Assembly (NCBI GenBank): GCA_012295275.1
Contig: CM022671.1
Location: 15,950,456-16,014,455, forward strand
Direction of reading: 5' to 3'
Length of the DNA stretch: 64,000 nucleotides
Source: Chrysomallon squamiferum
Lineage: Eukaryota > Mollusca > Gastropoda > Neomphalida > Peltospiridae
In this document: in pieces, positions 21,658 through 33,263 of the stretch
Position numbering within the stretch: the first letter of the stretch is position 1
How the letters are laid out: each line of letters begins with the position of its first letter
Notes under the pieces: generated by a model
Databases searched by the model: none
What the model was told of the DNA's origin: nothing
Seen by the model: the letters and a program-made list of their open reading frames with translations, nothing else
Position numbers and translations under genes: made by a program

Positions 21658-24600
21658 AGTTAGCTGTTGAGGAACTATGATTGTAAATGTGCTAAATCAT
21701 GGATTCAAGCAGAAATGCTGCATGCCAGTGATTTCAGTTTTGATTTTTGAAATTAAACATTTCCAACCTTGGTTTTTATAAACTCTACAATGAACACTGC
21801 CAAATATATTTTTTGTGAATATCATTCACATAATATCTGTCTTTCTGAATACCTGATAATTAACTTTTTTAACATTTGTTTTTGTTATCATGATCTATAC
21901 AGTTTAAGTGAGATTATTTTATTAGAATTAAAATTGTTAATTTGATTATTGTTTTAAAAGCTCAATATATAAATCAGTTAATTCACCAAAATTAAAACCA
22001 CATTTTCCTTGAAATTAAGAATTAGTTTTGAAGCTTTTAGAAACAGATTAACTGTGTGGCCACTTTTTAGGGTCATATGATTAGAATACTGCCATTTGAT
22101 TTGGATTGTTATTTTATGTTCTACATAGGTAGAAAATAGGGTTACACTGGCATTTATAATTATATCTAAATATAGTATTATTAGCTAAAACTTATTTAAG
22201 GTGAAATGTTAATTGCCTGTATCAATTTGATATCCTGAAAATTTCATATTAAAACGATCTTGCTTTTTTAATGACGATATAAATATTTTATAAACGTTGA
22301 TCACAGTATTGGTTTCAGTAAAGCCTAAAGCAATAGACTAAAATTATAATTTTTGAAACATTTTTCTATTTTATTATTTTTTTTATTATTATTTTTTTTA
22401 ATTCTAATCAATTCATTTTTTATTATTATTATTATTATTAATTGTCTTATTTTATTTTATTATAACTTTTTCTTTTCTTTTTTTTTCCCCTCCTTTATTT
22501 TAAAATGAATTTGTAAAATATAAATATTCATCTTATTGCTCTTAAGAAAATGCTGTATTTAATGAGTTAGTTAAAGTTGAGATTCCTGGAAATAATTTTC
22601 TCTTAAATTGAAAGTGTACATAAGATGGTAATGATTATTATTTTATTTTATTCTATTCTATTTTTTAATAGTTCTAAGATATTAAGTGTTTTTTTTTTTT
22701 TTTTTTGGCGACATTTAATCGATCATAACTAAATATGGCAATAAAAGTTAACTTCTGAATGCTTCAGTTTTACCCATTCGTAACTTGACTGATAACAACA
22801 TCGCATACACGAAGGATCTACTTAAACTGGTTCTTTTTCGGGGGGAAGGAGTGAAGAGGCGCTTCTAGTGTTAGAAGAAAGCAGTGGCTACTCCCTGTAT
22901 GCTTTGATGTCATTAAAAATATACTAGCGCCAAATACGTTTAGCTGTTTGTTTGCTTGTTCTTTTTTGTTTGTTTATTTTGTTATTGTATATATATATTT
23001 CTCTTTTTTTTTTTTTTTTTTAATAGTTTAATAATCAAACTGGCAAATAATAATAATAATAATAATATTAAAATGAAACTGGTAAATTAGCAAAATAAGA
23101 CCATTTATCCGCATTAAGAAAGATTCACCATAGGCAGTTTTCTCAACAGATGACGCTGATCGCTGACTGACTGCTACAAACAAGAACAAAAGAAACACTT
23201 TTAAGTTATCAATATTTATTTGTTGCATATTTCTTGTTATCAACTGAATAAAGTTGTATTAAAACTCATTTTAGTGATTTGTCATAATTTCACAGAGAGA
23301 ATTAATATGGTCATTGTTATAACTTGATTTAGAGAATGACAGAAAATAACAAAAAATAAGATTTATTATTTTATTCTAGTTCTTTTTATATGTATTATTT
23401 ATTTATTTATTTATTTAAAATCAAATTCGTAATATTTCCGTAAATTGTATTCAAAATACCTTGTATTAATTACTAGTAAAATAATTTCTATTCCAGTGAA
23501 GTAATATGTCAAATACTTATGATGATTCTAGAAACATCGGGGATGCATAAATGGAGTACACAGATATTTTGTTAGTTTCTGTGCACAACGCCTACGCAAC
23601 ATCGACATACCTAATTCTTCGTACTCTCTCCTGAGTCCTTAAAAAATTATTTATTTATTACTGTTTCTTTAATTTATTTTATGTATCTATCACGTTGGAA
23701 ATCCTTATAAAAAAAAATGTTAGTCAATGAAGTTGCGTTACATTAAAAAAATATTTGCGGTTTAAAAACATTTGTTCCAGTGTATTCTAATTTCCAACTT
23801 CTTACGTTATAAAGAACTTATTGCGCAGATTATTTTTAAACTTTAAATAATAAAACTGAAATTGGTCCACCAGTTTTCGATTCTTAATAAATACTTTCAA
23901 ATTTAATGCACGTTATTGAATAAAAAAGAAATAAGGGAGCAGTGCTGTTCGTATCAGCTAGATTCCGTTTTCAGTGTTGAAGGTTCCCACAGTTCCAGTA
24001 TACTGCAGAAAGGTTGAATGTATTTCACGTCCATGCTGCTTAAACGGAATGCACAGACGTTATCATCTCTGTGCACAACGCCTACGCAACAACAACATGA
24101 TTTTCATGATCATTAATAATATGAGGCTGCAAATGGACAGTATATCAAAGTTATTTACATTTGAAATGATTTTTTTTTACATACATTTTACTCGTTTGTA
24201 TAATTAAAAAGTAGAATTATTATTATTATTATTATTGCTGACCTTTTTAAATATAAGGTAGGAGAACGAATAAATCTTGTAATAGGTAAACTGTATACAG
24301 TAAAAATAGTATATACTTAAAAGAAATTTTAATATAAAATGAACAAAGTTAAATGATTTTTCTTCTTTTTTTAAAAATATATTAACGTAGTATAACTTGT
24401 TCTTGAATAATTTATAAACTATGCTAATATAATTACCTTATTTATCCAGAAGTAATATCATAACGTTCAAGAAACATCCATCTATAAAGTCTTATTTGAA
24501 CCAAACGTTTCGATGGCTGGCTGACTATGATACATCGGAAATCTCGTTTTCATTTATATACTGGTGGTGATTTACTGAAACATGATCGAATATGTTTCTG

Positions 24601-25647
24601 GGGTGTTACACAAACTGAACACAAATAAGAGTTTTTCTCTGTAACCATGCAATGAAGTCGTGTTGATCTACTTAAAATGGCTACAGTTGTTAACATTTCA
24701 CCCATCGTTTCTGCTATTATAATGGGCCAATTTGTGGCTAAATCCAAGACCCCCTGTAATAAGCTGATGATCCTATCGAGGATTAACATATTAGTAAACA
24801 GAATCGGATTTAACACTGGTTCATTTTGTTCTTACTTTACAATAGAAAAAGGTTTTTGAACTATATTCCGTCAATCACCTAAGAAAATGTATTTGAAGAT
24901 GCCCCAGCTCATTAGCCTTAATTATTTGTTTTGTTTTGATTTGATGAGTTTTTAAAATGAACACTGAATGTAACTAATTGTGTTTGCTAGAGTTTAAATG
25001 GACAGTAATGAATTAACAACAGTGAAACATGCCTAATTACAGTGACCAAACAGCTTTGATTTTAAAAGGTACGACGTTCAGAGTGAACAAAAGAGTAATC
25101 TGGATAACCTTTTTCGTTTTGGCTAAAAAACAATGTCACTTAAGGTCAAATAATAATTACAAATAACTGTTCCAAATACAGCTCTGTCTTTTTATTATTA
25201 TTATTATTATTATTTTTCTATTTCTTTTAAAAATTCATTCATTATTATCTCTCCCAGTATTCAAAAAAATTAAATATTTAAATTTTCTGAATGCCGATAA
25301 TTTTTTTGCCATGTTATCATTAAACATTCATTCATTTATTCACCTATTTGGCATAATTTAGCTAATTTTATTTTGAAACTGTATAAACTGTGCGCACTCA
25401 TTCTCTCTTTCTGTCTGTATTTGTCTTTTCCTCTCTCTCTCTCTCTCTCTCTGCCATTCAAAATCTTACACATAAACGCATACACCGATAATTTAGAAAA
25501 ATCGATAATAATTAACTATCCATAAGAAAAATTTCAGATAAATATAAATATATTTGTTCTAAATCTGTCGAAAGGAATTAAAAAAGAGCATCGCAACAAT
25601 AATTTTTGAACGCATGCTCTGAAAATGAGCATTCACGAACTATTTGA

Positions 25648-25648
<1 letters not shown>

Positions 25649-25710
<62 letters not shown>
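25649..25710. repeat. (AAT)n microsatellite
   Basis: About 20 perfect AAT units in intergenic DNA. Confidence 0.95.
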
Positions 25711-26772
25711 CATAAGCGCGCTGTAGTTCAATAAACAGTGCAGTTATCTGCCTAATTAACTGCAATCAAGCATCCACACAGCACACATTTGTCTACTTTC
25801 CAGTCAAAGACGGGTTCCATAATTGTGGGATATATTGTGTTTGTTTATTTATTTATTAAAGTGTCATAATGAAACATAAGAATATTTACATAAAATGATA
25901 TTGTCAAAATACCTAATTAATAATAACATATTAGAACATGCATTCATTTTTCCTGCCTCCAGAAAGGTCTTTACCCAGTAGACTTTGCTGCTAATAGGGA
26001 AAAGCAGCCATTTGAAATATATCATTTTTAGTAGAATAGAACATTTCACTCGAATGGTTAGAACGAACATTTTCGTAATAGGTTCCTTGGATTATCTGTG
26101 CTGATACATCTAGTTTGCCATATGTCAGGATAATCTGCGGTAACATTAACAAATAATACACCAAGATTTAGTATTTAATATTCTGTCCACGTATGACCTT
26201 TTATCTAAAGGTGTTGTTTGTTTGGGTTTTATTTTTTGGGGACGTGTGGTTAATATAACTCTAGTTAAAGAAACAACAACCTTAGAGTTTATTGCCTTGT
26301 GTCTTTTAGCAGTTGTAGCTCAGTTGTTTTCGATTTCATGAGTCCATCCTCCATTTTGCATCTCTGATTGTGTGATTAAAAAAAAAGAAGAAAAAAAAAA
26401 GCTACATGGTATTTGCTTTCCTTTCTGTAGGAAATTCAGTATAAAAGATCATTTAAATCCAATAAATTAACGCAACGTCTGTTAGTAATCATTATCATAA
26501 AGAAAAAGGAAAAGAAAACGACAGTTTGACCACTTATAATAAAACTTTTAAAATAATGATGTTAAACTTTTGATGACAAATATTCCTTCTTCAGTGTCTT
26601 CCATTCATCATCTATTCCTAGACTTCTCCAGAAGAAATTACAATGAGTTCGAGTGCTAAGATAAACTGATAAATGAAACGGTTATAGATTCTTATCTGTT
26701 TTATGATTTTTTTTTTTTTTTTTTGTTATTTCTGTTAATTTAGAGCCATTTGTCAACATGGAACAAAAAATT

Positions 26773-26774
<2 letters not shown>

Positions 26775-26861
<87 letters not shown>
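26775..26861. repeat. (CT)n microsatellite, first of a pair
   Basis: About 43 perfect CT units. The long RE/SL dipeptide frames across it are artefacts of the repeat. Confidence 0.97.
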
Positions 26862-26864
<3 letters not shown>

Positions 26865-27066
26865 GTTGAAATGAAGGTTGATTGATACAGATTGTTTGAA
26901 TAAATTCCATGGTTGTCCCAAGAAAATTGGTTGATGTTTCATGGTTGATTGTCAGAATGGAACGTGGCTTCAGTCTGGTACATGGCAGATGACTATATTA
27001 TCTTCATATGTTTCTGTATGGTTAATTTTCGTCGTTGATTCCACCAACCTCGCGATAAAATTAACG

Positions 27067-27068
<2 letters not shown>

Positions 27069-27150
<82 letters not shown>
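27069..27150. repeat. (CT)n microsatellite, second of a pair
   Basis: About 41 CT units in the same orientation as the block 208 bp upstream. The sequence between the two blocks is unique. Confidence 0.97.
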
Positions 27151-27154
<4 letters not shown>

Positions 27155-27386
27155 TCTTTTACAGCTTGTTTTGAATCTGATTGTAATCAGATTTCTTTTT
27201 ACATCTTTTAAGTTAAAGGCATTGCGGAAAAAAAAAAAAAAATAGAAAATAAAAATAAAAATAGAAACCAAAAAGAAAGAGAAAACATGAATTTACTATT
27301 AAAATGCTTTATTAATGTACATATATGTATGTGTGTGTATATATGTAAGTATGTATGTATGTGTATATATTATTAATATTATTATT

Positions 27387-27387
<1 letters not shown>

Positions 27388-27426
<39 letters not shown>
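27388..27426. repeat. (AC)n microsatellite
   Basis: About 19 AC units just before an (AAT)n run. Confidence 0.95.
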
Positions 27427-27428
<2 letters not shown>

Positions 27429-27649
27429 CCTTTTATTAATAATAATAATAATAATAACAGCAGCAATAATTATATAAAATGAAATGTGTTAATTTTTACA
27501 TTCAAATTATGTTGTGAGCCTTGGCGCTGCAATAAGTCCCAGTTGTTAGTTTCTTAATGATCTTCAATTATTTAAGAAAAAAAAAAAAAAAAAGATGACG
27601 ACGAAGAAGAAAACGTAAACTTTTAATGCATGCAACCTAGACTCCGCCC

Positions 27650-27833
27650 ACAATCTACATCTGAACCTAAACGGAAATAATAAAATTCAAACTTTACACT
27701 TTGTTTGGGAAAGCGAAAGGCATTCTGGGTGAAAAGGGTACTGCGCCTTATTAGTGATCTAGAAGTCAGATGGTTATCGCTATGAGTATTTTAATCTCGT
27801 TGTAACACTCAGTATTTCCGTCAACAAATCAAG
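27650..27833 (+). promoter_or_regulatory. Probable promoter and non-coding first exon of the Kelch-like gene
   Basis: This patch is richer in GC than its surroundings. It contains GGCATTCTGGGT at 27719-27730, which on the minus strand reads ACCCAGAATGCC, the core of the ZNF143/Staf motif known from many animal promoters. About 100 bp later CAAATCAAG is followed by GTATAT at 27834, a plausible donor that pairs with the acceptor TTCTTTAG just before the start codon at 29073. Transcription start and motif function are inferred. Confidence 0.4.
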
Positions 27834-29072
27834 GTATATCTATTTTAAGTATTTAGTCTATTGTATGTTGTTATCATTATGTAACCCGTGTTCGGCCTTG
27901 TACTATGTTTAGTTATGAGTGGAAAAATGTTGATTTATAAAAAATTACGTAGCACTGAGGTGTATTACTATTAATATTTATCTGAAATCATAGAAATGTA
28001 ACAAATAATAAAATACTACAAAATTAAATATTATATTAGTAAATATTTACTTTTTTGGTTTTGCATTTTTTTTTTTTCTTCGTGAGTTTGGGGACGGAGC
28101 ACTGATTCTGTTTATTTATTTAACTAACATTTATTTAGGTTTATCTTACACTTTTTACAGTTAGTTTAATCTGAAAAGTAAGTAAATAAATTTCACCTTA
28201 ATATTTTGTTTTAATGAAATGTAATACTATTGTGTTAAAAAAAAAAGAAGAAAAAAAGAAAAGAATGATTGTTTTATTAGGCCTGTCACACAGGGTTAAA
28301 CTGGCCAAAAGTTTGTATGGCTCAGTTAGACTAATTCTATATAACCTGCTAGTCAGCATTCCATTCACTGAACATTTCAAGACCTGACTTCAAGACACTT
28401 AAAATGACATCATGAATAACTTCCTACATGGCTTTTATCTCTGAAGATAAGAAACCATGTAGAGTAGGTGCAGAGACAGCATGTCTAATGGGTTAGGGAT
28501 GTCATCGTTTCTGAAGATAAAGATGTAATACCTGGGGGGAAAAAAACAAATTTACAAATTTACATATTGCCAGGACAGAACTGGTGTCCCAATTTGAATC
28601 TGCATATATTAGGACAAAGAAAGAAAAAATTAATTAAATAATAATAATAAATGAACAAACAATAAATCTTAGCCCCAACTGTTTAAGAATAAATTTTAAT
28701 TTGGTAATTATTATAATGTTCAGTCATCTCATTGTCCTTCTGTCTAATGTTTTCAGATATTTTCAGATTCTGACTCTATAAAACTGTCACATTTGTTTTG
28801 TATTATTAATATCTGAATGATGAAATTGAATTACATTCAGTGTAAACAAGATTATAGAAAAAAAAAAAAAAATGGGTGGGCATTGGAAAACTATAAAATA
28901 CATAACAAACCAAATGACAGTCAAAATAAGGCCATAATATTACATAATTCTTAATCAGGGATTCTTGACATATTTATATATTTTGATGAAATTATATACT
29001 TGCACAATAGAGTGTTTATAATCTTATGAATTTAACTAATACATATTAAAATGTTTATTCTTTAGTGTCGAA

Positions 29073-30860
29073 ATGGCAACCAGTCTTCCTGAACAGGAAT
29101 CCTGTCCAATTCCTGGAATGGAATTTATTTACTTGACAGAAACCAGAATAAAATACATTAACACAAACTTCAAGAAAGTCAAAGCCAAAATCTATGACCA
29201 TCTCTGTGATGTAAAACTACAGGTGGGCACAACAACTTACAAAGCTCATCGTGATGTGCTGTCTGAAGCCAGCGACTACTTTGCAGCCATGTTTAGTCAT
29301 AACATGAAAGAAAAAGATCAAGATGTTATAGAACTTTTGGGAATCACACCAAGAGGAATCTCAGTTATTCTAGAATATTTTTATCATGGTCATGTAACAA
29401 TAGATTCAGATATAATAGAAGATATTTTGGAGGCTGCCAGATTTTTTCATGTTGAGTGGATTTTAAAGGCCTGTTCAGAATATATTGTTCGCCATCTTGT
29501 ACTTGAGAACTACCAAGATGTGTTAACTCTTGCTGATAGATTCTGTCTTGTTGATCTAAAAGGTGATATATTTAAATTCTTTGCCAAGAATATAAGCATT
29601 TTGTCTCAGAAGACTGATTTCTACAAGAATCTTTCTGTTGAACTTTTGTCACAGTTCCTGAAAGAAAACATTTACATAGATGTTGAAGAAGAGTTCATTA
29701 TGAATATGGTTTTGGATTGGGTTGAAGCAGACAAGCAAGATCGCAGTGACTATCTTATACCATTGTTGCGGCTAGTTCGTTTTCCATTATTTAGTCTTGA
29801 TTCTCTTGAAAATTTACCTGACAGTGTCACATTGTCACCTGAAATACAAGATGCTGTTGAAGAAGCCAAACATTACAATTACAATGTTTCTGCACAAAGC
29901 TTGAAAATAGAGGAAAGATTCCAAGCACGTGGATCAAGGCTTGTTCTTGTAGTCATGTCATTTTCAGATGAGCAGAATGCTATATGGTACAAAGAACCTA
30001 GTAGTGACATTGTGTATGTAGAACAACTTAGTGACACAGGTCTTCAGCTGGATTTTGAATTTGCTAGTCTAGCCAAAATTGGAAACTTTTTGTATGCTAT
30101 TGGAGGATATGATGCTGATGTGTTTAGCTCTGACAGAGTTTTTCGATTTGACCCCAGACGACGATACTGGACAGAAGTTGCTTCGATGAATTTCAGAAGA
30201 GTCTCTTTTGCCTGCTGCAGTTCAGGAGAAAGAATCTTCGTGTTTGGAGGAGTGAACCATCATCTCACTGAAGATGGGAGAGAAATAGATGTTATTCTCA
30301 ACACAGTTGAAGTTTATCAGCCACTTGATAATGCCTGGATAATTCTTCCAGAATTAATCCATGGATCATACTACCAGTCAGCAGTATTTCTAGATGATGA
30401 CCTATATCTGACTGGAGGGATCAGTGAAGATCCAGGTGATCCAGTTCCTATGACTGCTTGTTACAGGTTCTCCCTGGGGACTTACAATTGGGAGCCAATA
30501 CCAGATATGCAGTATCCAAGACACAGTCACAGCATGACACCAGTTGATGGAAAGTTGTATGTCATTGGTGGGTTTACCAGCTCTGGTTATGGAACCTTTG
30601 CGGACTGTTTCAACAATGAAGTGTTTGACATTGAAACAATGCAGTGGACAGCCATAGCTTCTACTCCAGAAGCATTTGGCCACATTTTCTGTGATGTTTG
30701 TTATCATGACTCCATCATTTATTTGCTAGGAGAAGCTGAAGGGTCCTGTAGTTTACATTCTTACAGCTTGAAAGAGAATAAATTCCAGGCTGGGGATCAT
30801 GTTGGGGTCAACATCAGAAAAATGTGCCTGTTGAATTTAGCCTACCCTACTGACCCATGA
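29073..30860 (+). CDS. BTB-BACK-Kelch protein (KLHL family), intronless CDS
   Basis: Kelch-like proteins usually act as substrate adaptors of CUL3 ubiquitin ligases. This 595-aa frame has the full layout. The BTB domain is at about residues 42-150 (DHLCDVKLQVG, YKAHRDVLSEASDYFAAMF), with a phi-X-E-type MKE after MFSHN as in CUL3-binding members. BACK is at about 155-260 (LTLADRFCL, VLDWVEAD). The C-terminal half is a Kelch propeller with di-glycine blades YAIGGYD, FVFGGVN, YLTGGIS and YVIGGFT; a later YLLGEAE is degenerate and a first blade near 290-330 is weak. The start follows an acceptor (TTCTTTAG) and TCGAAATGG. The coding region has no intron, unlike every other gene here, but the 5' UTR appears spliced. 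Which KLHL orthologue it is cannot be told by eye. Confidence 0.95.
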   Translation: MATSLPEQESCPIPGMEFIYLTETRIKYINTNFKKVKAKIYDHLCDVKLQVGTTTYKAHRDVLSEASDYFAAMFSHNMKEKDQDVIELLGITPRGISVILEYFYHGHVTIDSDIIEDILEAARFFHVEWILKACSEYIVRHLVLENYQDVLTLADRFCLVDLKGDIFKFFAKNISILSQKTDFYKNLSVELLSQFLKENIYIDVEEEFIMNMVLDWVEADKQDRSDYLIPLLRLVRFPLFSLDSLENLPDSVTLSPEIQDAVEEAKHYNYNVSAQSLKIEERFQARGSRLVLVVMSFSDEQNAIWYKEPSSDIVYVEQLSDTGLQLDFEFASLAKIGNFLYAIGGYDADVFSSDRVFRFDPRRRYWTEVASMNFRRVSFACCSSGERIFVFGGVNHHLTEDGREIDVILNTVEVYQPLDNAWIILPELIHGSYYQSAVFLDDDLYLTGGISEDPGDPVPMTACYRFSLGTYNWEPIPDMQYPRHSHSMTPVDGKLYVIGGFTSSGYGTFADCFNNEVFDIETMQWTAIASTPEAFGHIFCDVCYHDSIIYLLGEAEGSCSLHSYSLKENKFQAGDHVGVNIRKMCLLNLAYPTDP

Positions 30861-31246
30861 GAAAAAGATTTTAGATTTTGAATTCATTGTTTTAAAAATG
30901 TTAGCTGGATTGAAATTATTTTATCTTATTTTTAAAACTGAACAGTTTGCTAAAATATTTATGAATGGGTGAACAAAATATGTGGAAAATGTATGCCATG
31001 AGTGGAAATAATTAAAGAGTATTTTAGAATAATGTAAGAATTGTTTTTGTAAAGAATATGTTTATATTACATTTTTAGATCTATATTTATGATAACCCAT
31101 GGTTATGGGTGTTTAAAATAAGTGGGTGAGTCGTGTGAAATTTATAGGTGTCAGGTATTATTTGACTGTATAGGAGTATAATTTTAAAACCAATCGGTGT
31201 TGCTTGCATATTATATTTTCGAATGTTCAAATTGATAAATATAAAT

Positions 31247-31252
31247 AATAAA
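31247..31252 (+). promoter_or_regulatory. Candidate polyA signal of the Kelch-like gene
   Basis: AATAAA is 387 bp after the stop, upstream of the 215-bp tandem repeat. Another AATAAA at 32836-32841 would put the repeat inside a longer 3' UTR. Confidence 0.4.
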
Positions 31253-31460
31253 TTTAGAAGAAAAATGACAACAAAACCACATTATTTTTTATTTTCTACT
31301 GCATATTGTAATTCATTTCTTGTGTTAAATACACTATTGAAACAATGTAGCCATTATATTGTACATTGATATTCAAGGACAAATTAATGCAGTGGAACTG
31401 AGCATTTGTTTTATTGGTAGCAAGAAAAAAAGATACCAGTATCTGTCTTGATGATTAACA

Positions 31461-32106
31461 AATTTGTACTTAAAATAATATTACACTCTGGGGAAGTAAA
31501 CTATATTTTAAACATTCCTTACAAACATAATTATTTATCATCTTTTAAATATTTGCTTATAAATTTTGTGATACTTTCACGGCATTAAAAAAAATTATTA
31601 TTTTCTTTCATACATTTAGTTGATGCTAAAGTGATAAATAAGTTATATTGTATTATGTGTTTCATGCAATATAAAAATTTGTACTTAAAATAATATTATA
31701 CTCTGGGGAAGTAAACTATATTTTAAACATTCCTTACAAACATAATTATTTATCATCTTTTAAATATTTGCTTATAAATTTTGTGATACTTTAACGGCAT
31801 TAAAAAAAATTATTATTTTCTTTCATACATTTAGTTGATGCTAAAGTGATAAATAAGTTATATTGTATTGTGTTTCGTGCAATATAAAAATTTGTACTTA
31901 AAATAATATTATACTCTGGGGAAGTAAACTATATTTTAAACATTCCTTACAAACATAATTATTTATCATCTTTTAAATATTTGCTTATAAATTTTGTGAT
32001 ACTTTCACGGCATTAAAAAAAATTATTATTTTCTTTCATACATTTAGTTGATGCTAAAGTGATAAATAAGTTATATTGTATTATGTGTTTCGTGCAATAT
32101 AAAAAT
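31461..32106. repeat. Three-copy ~215-bp tandem repeat
   Basis: Three near-identical units start at 31461, 31676 and 31889, each opening AATTTGTACTTAAAATAATA and ending near TTTCRTGCAATATAAAAA. The few differences (for example TTCACGG against TTAACGG, and a 2-bp deletion in unit 2) point to a recent duplication. No open frame runs through it. Confidence 0.95.
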
Positions 32107-33257
32107 CGACCTCTGCTAAGAATGTAGAACAAAATGTGTTTATTTTAGATTATTATCTTTTCAAGTTTTTAAATGTTGGAAGTAAAGGGTGTTTCGGAAA
32201 GGATCACAATTTTTCAGTTATTATTAGATTTTTCTGCATAAATGAAAATATGTTGCAGTGCTTGATAACATAAAAGGATATAATTAATAATCATGCCAAA
32301 AAGCAGAAAATTGATTCCATTAAATAAGAAAAATCACTTGTTTTTCATTGTGATATTCAATGTATTGAACATTATAAGATTCGTTGGTGCAAAATACAGC
32401 TGTTTTTCACCAGGTTATCTGTAATCCAAAATAAACTTTGGTTAAAATTGTTTTCTGTTTAACAATTGAAGTAGTTTGTTAATTTTCAGCAATATTTGTT
32501 TTTTGCTAACTGTTAAGTCTGAAGTTTTGTGAAATGTTTGTTAAAATTTTTACTGGAAATGTTTGTGCTTTGGACTCTTAATATTTAATGTAATACTGTT
32601 TATGTACATGTATAAATATAAAGTAAGTTATAACCATCAAAGAAATAATGCAATACTTTATGAAAGTTGAGCAAAAGTATGTTTGTATTTTAGTTAAAAA
32701 TACTTGCCTTGGTTGTGAACAAAATGGGTCCATTATATTTTTAATTGCAATTTTTTAAAATTATATTTTGTTTTGCTTTTGCTACTATAACTATCAGTAT
32801 ACTTTTATGTGCTATTTATTATTATATTTATGAGTAATAAACTTTTTATGCAATTTATGTATACTTTGTTTTATATTTTTATTAATATTTTACAATTTAC
32901 ATTATCAGGCTCTGTTAATATTTTATATATCTCAATGGATTGCATGTAATGAATCAGTGCGTACAAATTTCATTATTAAAATTAAAAATGGTTTGAAAAT
33001 TCACTGATTTAGATTTAATTACTGCTGCCATATAACCAGCTAGATACTTTCAAATTTACATTTCACCCAAGTTCTCTAAAATTTTATTAAAATATTATAC
33101 ATTTCATGTCTATTCTGGAAGATGGACACAAATATCAAATTGAATATATTTCACTGACAGCCCTTACTATGAAAGTAAGATCCAAAGCAGTCTGCTTAAC
33201 TGGTATTTTGAATAACTGAAGTTGATTAACAAGCAAATCACATTCAGAAAAGGAAAT

Positions 33258-33263
33258 TTTATT
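33258..33263 (-). promoter_or_regulatory. AATAAA overlapping the NOPCHAP1 stop codon
   Basis: On the coding strand the end reads AGAGATAATAAAATTTCC, so the polyA hexamer shares bases with the TAA stop. If used, the 3' UTR would be only tens of bases long. Confidence 0.35.

Larger units (their letters stand above)
21660..27650. other. Intergenic region, repeat-rich, no confident gene
   Basis: After RTCB come about 6 kb with no gene I can support. It contains poly-T and AAT tracts, a duplicated GC-rich 24-mer at 23579 and 24069, an island open on both strands near 24550-24860, an (AAT)n block at 25649-25710, two long (CT)n blocks and an (AC)n block. Short open frames here lie in low-complexity sequence and show no family motifs. 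Confidence 0.6.

Noticed and set aside
26682-27271. Long Arg-Glu or Ser-Leu repeat proteins
   Set aside because: Translations of (CT)n microsatellites with no gene signals.
30402-30707. 101-codon minus-strand frame
   Set aside because: Antisense shadow of the Kelch propeller.
31461-32106. LTR of a retroelement
   Set aside because: Three direct head-to-tail copies with no internal domain, no TG..CA ends and no coding sequence.
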